From: an uncultured Methanofollis sp.
GTDB taxonomy: Archaea > Halobacteriota > Methanomicrobia > Methanomicrobiales > Methanofollaceae
Reading direction: 5' to 3'
Length of the DNA: 14,913 nucleotides
NCBI RefSeq assembly: GCF_937919355.1
Contig: NZ_CALFSA010000049.1
Coordinates: 1-14,913, forward strand
Shown here: positions 12,984-14,913 of the stretch, piece by piece
How positions within the stretch are numbered: the first letter of the stretch is position 1
Layout: every line of letters begins with the position of its first letter
Program-made: the position numbers and the translations under genes
Notes under the pieces: model-generated
What the model saw: the letters and a program-made list of their open reading frames with translations, nothing else
Told to the model about the DNA's origin: nothing
Databases searched by the model: none

Positions 12984-13415
12984 TCAGAAGGGACTGTTTG
13001 ATCCCGGGGGGACATAAGACTTTTTTTTCTCCTGCACTTTTCCGTATCGTGGGTTTTGCGGTGCCGAGGGCACGCCCCAGGAGATGATCGCCGCCCAGGT
13101 CCAGGGGATGCCCCGCCAGCGGGCGTAGTGCGGGTACCAGACCTCCACCATGACGAGGACGGCGAGGAGGAGGGCAGACCAGAGGAGGAGCACGGCGAGG
13201 CGGAATGAGTCGCCGAAGAAGGAGAAGAGGTAGTACGCCGGGAGAGAGACGACGGGGAGGGCGAGGGTGTAGCAGAGGACATTGTGGTGGGACTCGGCAT
13301 AGGCGCTGTAGCCGTACGGTTCGTAGGTGTGGAGGGGGGAGGTGCCCTCGACAAGGTGGTTGAGCTGGTTTGCCGAAGTCTCCTGCGGGCCCTTACAGCC
13401 TGATCTCCGGGCGGT
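12984..13415 (-). pseudogene. headless membrane-protein fragment
   Basis: Directly after the hicA stop of module 3, and in the same frame, the minus strand reads through to a stop at 12984 with strong coding character. A soluble loop (ANQLNHLVEGTSPLHTYEPY, YSAYAESHHN) is followed by at least two transmembrane helices (CYTLALPVVSLPAYYLFSFF and AVLLLWSALLLAVLVMVEVW), a third hydrophobic segment (PWTWAAIISWG) and a Lys-rich tail. No ATG or GTG exists before the first helix; the first candidate is GTG 13193, inside the second. The 5' part therefore seems lost, possibly when hicBA module 3 arrived. No family is recognised. A shortened product from 13193 cannot be excluded. Confidence 0.45.
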
Positions 13416-13637
13416 TCAGAGCATCGCCACAAATTCATCGACGGTGAGACCTGCATCTTTGATGAGGTTTCGTAGTGTCCCTCTTTTTAATTCGGTATGG
13501 AGAGGGACGGAGAGGGTGACGTCCAGCCCGGCCTTCTCCAGGATCATGTGGCTTCCCGTCTGCCGGGACGTGGTGAAACCGAATTTATGAAAGGTCTTGA
13601 CTGCCGCTGAGCCGGATATGACAGGGAGTTTCGCCAT
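13416..13637 (-). CDS. hicA: HicA-family toxin (module 3)
   Basis: This 73-residue HicA starts at ATG 13637: MAKLPVISGSAAVKTFHKFG, with catalytic His30 in SRQTGSHMILEKAG, then VTLSVPLHTELKRGTLRNLI and DAGLTVDEFVAML. This is a canonical full-length member of the YcfA/HicA family. It follows hicB after a 6-base gap rather than an overlap, unlike modules 1 and 2, and its ribosome site is weak. It is well diverged from module 1, so the two are not a recent duplication. Confidence 0.9.
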   Translation of the reverse strand: MAKLPVISGSAAVKTFHKFGFTTSRQTGSHMILEKAGLDVTLSVPLHTELKRGTLRNLIKDAGLTVDEFVAML

Positions 13638-13643
13638 GGTCTG

Positions 13644-13850
13644 TTACACAGACACATCGATAACTCTGCTGCCCTGCTGTCTCCGGGCACGGTCGTTGAG
13701 CGCGGCGACACATCCCCGAATGGCGTCTCTGATATTTTCCAGCGCCTCTTCCAGGGTTTCTCCTTCCGAGTGGCAACCGGGAAGTGCGGGGCAACTGACG
13801 ATAAACCCGCCGTCTTCGGGATCGGGAGTAACGACGACTTTGAATATCAT
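13644..13850 (-). CDS. hicB: HicB-family antitoxin (module 3), short form
   Basis: This 68-residue antitoxin reads MIFKVVVTPDPEDGGFIVSC, PALPGCHSEGETLEEALENI and RDAIRGCVAALNDRARRQQG. The HicB core is complete, but no C-terminal DNA-binding domain is present. ATG 13850 lacks a clear Shine-Dalgarno sequence. A 7-bp inverted repeat lies 16 bases upstream and could be an operator. The usual role applies: it binds and blocks the HicA encoded 6 bases downstream. Confidence 0.9.
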   Translation of the reverse strand: MIFKVVVTPDPEDGGFIVSCPALPGCHSEGETLEEALENIRDAIRGCVAALNDRARRQQGSRVIDVSV

Positions 13851-13865
13851 AATCGGACGATTATT

Positions 13866-13889
13866 ATTATCACCGTATTGTCTGATAAT
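13866..13889. promoter_or_regulatory. inverted repeat upstream of hicBA module 3
   Basis: Perfect 7-bp arms ATTATCA (13866-13872) and TGATAAT (13883-13889) are separated by 10 bases, so the arm centres lie 17 bp apart. The element begins 16 bases upstream of the hicB start codon and overlaps the AT-rich promoter region. It is a plausible operator for autoregulation, but this is not shown. Confidence 0.45.
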
Positions 13890-13966
13890 GGTTTGGAAGC
13901 ACCTGATCCGGAGAGAGTGTCCTGGCAGAGAGTGGAGAACACGGGATCCGCTCTCCTTTCCCCGGG

Positions 13967-14491
13967 TTATCTGGAATCTCCAGATGGGACTTCATCACTT
14001 TCAGGTTCCTGAAGATCGTCGACCCCATTGGATTCATCTTCTTCCCCGGCATGGTACACCCACCACGCGACCCCGAAGATCAGGGGCACGCCGGCAGGGA
14101 TGCAGAAGCCTGCGGGCCCGTGGAAGAGGGGGCCGTACTGGGCGATGATCGAGGCGAGGTACGCGACGCCGGCACCGGCGAGGAGGAGAGCGACTGTGTG
14201 ACGGTGCCCCTCATACCGTCGTATGATAAGATAGGCAACGGCAGCAAGGAGAAGCAGGGTGCCGAGTGTCCAGAGGAGGATCTCACAGGCTGAGCGGCCT
14301 CCGATGAGGCCGGCGGCGACGTAGTCTATCTCGCGCCAGACCGGGATGAGGGAGGTGCCGTAGACGGTCTCCTGGTACAGGACGAGAGGGAAGCGGATGC
14401 CTGCGCCGAGGTTATTGCCGATGATGGTAATGGTCAAAGGGGAGACGAAGAGAAGAACAAGTGCTGATAATTTCTGTATTTGTAAATCCAT
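13967..14491 (-). CDS. hypothetical membrane protein, four predicted helices
   Basis: I do not recognise a family for this 174-residue protein. Hydrophobic segments are visible near residues 8-27 (LSALVLLFVSPLTITIIGNN), 70-90 (ILLWTLGTLLLLAAVAYLII), 98-116 (TVALLLAGAGVAYLASIIA) and 128-146 (GFCIPAGVPLIFGVAWWVYH). A long loop lies between the first two. The last 28 residues form a strongly acidic tail (EEDESN, EPESDE), probably cytoplasmic. ATG 14491 has no Shine-Dalgarno sequence; an AT-rich stretch at about 14503-14518 may be its promoter. The overall layout loosely recalls the headless fragment at 12984-13415, but no alignable motif was found. It lies downstream of the pilin gene on the same strand, separated by a T8 tract. 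Confidence 0.65.
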   Translation of the reverse strand: MDLQIQKLSALVLLFVSPLTITIIGNNLGAGIRFPLVLYQETVYGTSLIPVWREIDYVAAGLIGGRSACEILLWTLGTLLLLAAVAYLIIRRYEGHRHTVALLLAGAGVAYLASIIAQYGPLFHGPAGFCIPAGVPLIFGVAWWVYHAGEEDESNGVDDLQEPESDEVPSGDSR

Positions 14492-14559
14492 GCGGAATCA
14501 CTGCAATAATGAATTTCTCGTTAATGGGGGAGATCGTTGGATCTTTGTATCGATGTTGT

Positions 14560-14567
14560 AAAAAAAA
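14560..14567 (-). terminator. T8 terminator after the pilin gene
   Basis: Eight consecutive T on the minus strand begin 4 bases beyond the pilin stop codon, a strong archaeal terminator candidate that separates the pilin gene from the downstream membrane-protein gene. Confidence 0.6.
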
Positions 14568-14570
14568 GGA

Positions 14571-14913
14571 TTAATAGTTTTTATCTATGACAACCTGCGA
14601 GGATCCGTCCTTAAATGTGGCGACAATCACAACGTGGGTCTTGCCAGGTACAACCCTCGTGGAACCACTGTTCATTGATGCCCCAACTGTGAGATTGCCC
14701 GAGCTTACAAGATGGTTCACATCATTGCCGTTTATGGACATGTTCAGGTACTTCAATGATGTCGCATCAGCCCCGCCCTGAAGTGTTGCAACGACCTGCT
14801 GCTCATTGTTCACGCTGGTCGTCACTGCCACATTCTTCGTCGACTGCACATTTCCGGTCATGCCGAAGACGAATGCGGCGATGACGGCCGCGAGGATCAC
14901 CGTGATGGCGACC
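14571..14913 (-). CDS. archaeal type IV pilin, 5' end beyond right edge
   Basis: The frame is open at the window edge and reads VAITVILAAVIAAFVFGMTG before the soluble part, which is the characteristic hydrophobic N-terminal helix of archaeal pilins (Pilin_N/DUF1628 type). The signal peptide and prepilin peptidase site must lie just outside the window. The remaining part of about 95 residues is rich in Ser, Thr, Val and Asn and predicted to be beta-rich (NVAVTTSVNNEQQVVATLQG, HVVIVATFKDGSSQVVIDKN). This fits a small extracellular pilin domain assembled on the cell surface for adhesion or a related role. The visible ATG at 14900 is internal to the helix and is not the true start. Archaellin is less likely because the helix lacks archaellin motifs. 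Confidence 0.8.
   Translation of the reverse strand, partial: VAITVILAAVIAAFVFGMTGNVQSTKNVAVTTSVNNEQQVVATLQGGADATSLKYLNMSINGNDVNHLVSSGNLTVGASMNSGSTRVVPGKTHVVIVATFKDGSSQVVIDKNY

Noticed and set aside
13021..13028. T8 tract on the plus strand
   Set aside because: No rightward gene precedes it; it is the A-rich Lys-codon stretch of the membrane-protein fragment on the minus strand.

Overview
The window reads as chromosomal DNA of a high-GC methanogenic archaeon, most likely order Methanomicrobiales (Methanofollis or Methanoculleus type; the genus is inference). The evidence is four coenzyme F430 biosynthesis genes in one operon, a protein with the methanogenesis marker 9 domain, AT-rich archaeal box A promoters directly in front of leaderless genes, T-tract terminators, an archaeal type IV pilin, and a tRNA-Glu without encoded CCA.

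Layout. 1-487 (minus) holds small hypothetical reading frames whose coding signal jumps between frames; they run off the left edge. 703-2007 (minus) is a CNNM/CBS-domain membrane protein. 2131-2203 (minus) is tRNA-Glu(UUC). 2376-3206 (minus) is a ferredoxin-nitroreductase fusion. 3479-8424 (minus) is the core operon cfbA-cfbE-cfbD-cfbB followed by an ilvE-type aminotransferase. These cfb products chelate nickel into sirohydrochlorin, amidate it, reduce and cyclise the ring, and close the final carbocycle of F430. The NifH-like partner CfbC is not in the window.

Divergent from cfbA, 8503-11471 (plus) carries an Hjc-like PD-(D/E)XK nuclease, then three closely packed or overlapping genes: a TIM-barrel/methanogenesis-marker-9 fusion, a CitG-like protein and a DUF447 flavoprotein. 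The last three probably form one functional unit of unknown biochemistry, and they are the best candidate here for an undescribed methanogen cofactor or maturation step.

11508-13850 (minus) is a toxin-antitoxin island. It contains three distinct hicBA modules, all with short HicB proteins. Between them lie a decayed MNT/HEPN pair (antitoxin frameshifted at a CT dinucleotide tract, toxin reduced to a stub) and a headless membrane-protein fragment. 13967-14491 (minus) is a four-helix membrane protein, and a pilin gene runs off the right edge at 14913. No stretch longer than 300 bases lacks a gene or gene remnant. I see no CRISPR array, IS element, integrase or rRNA.
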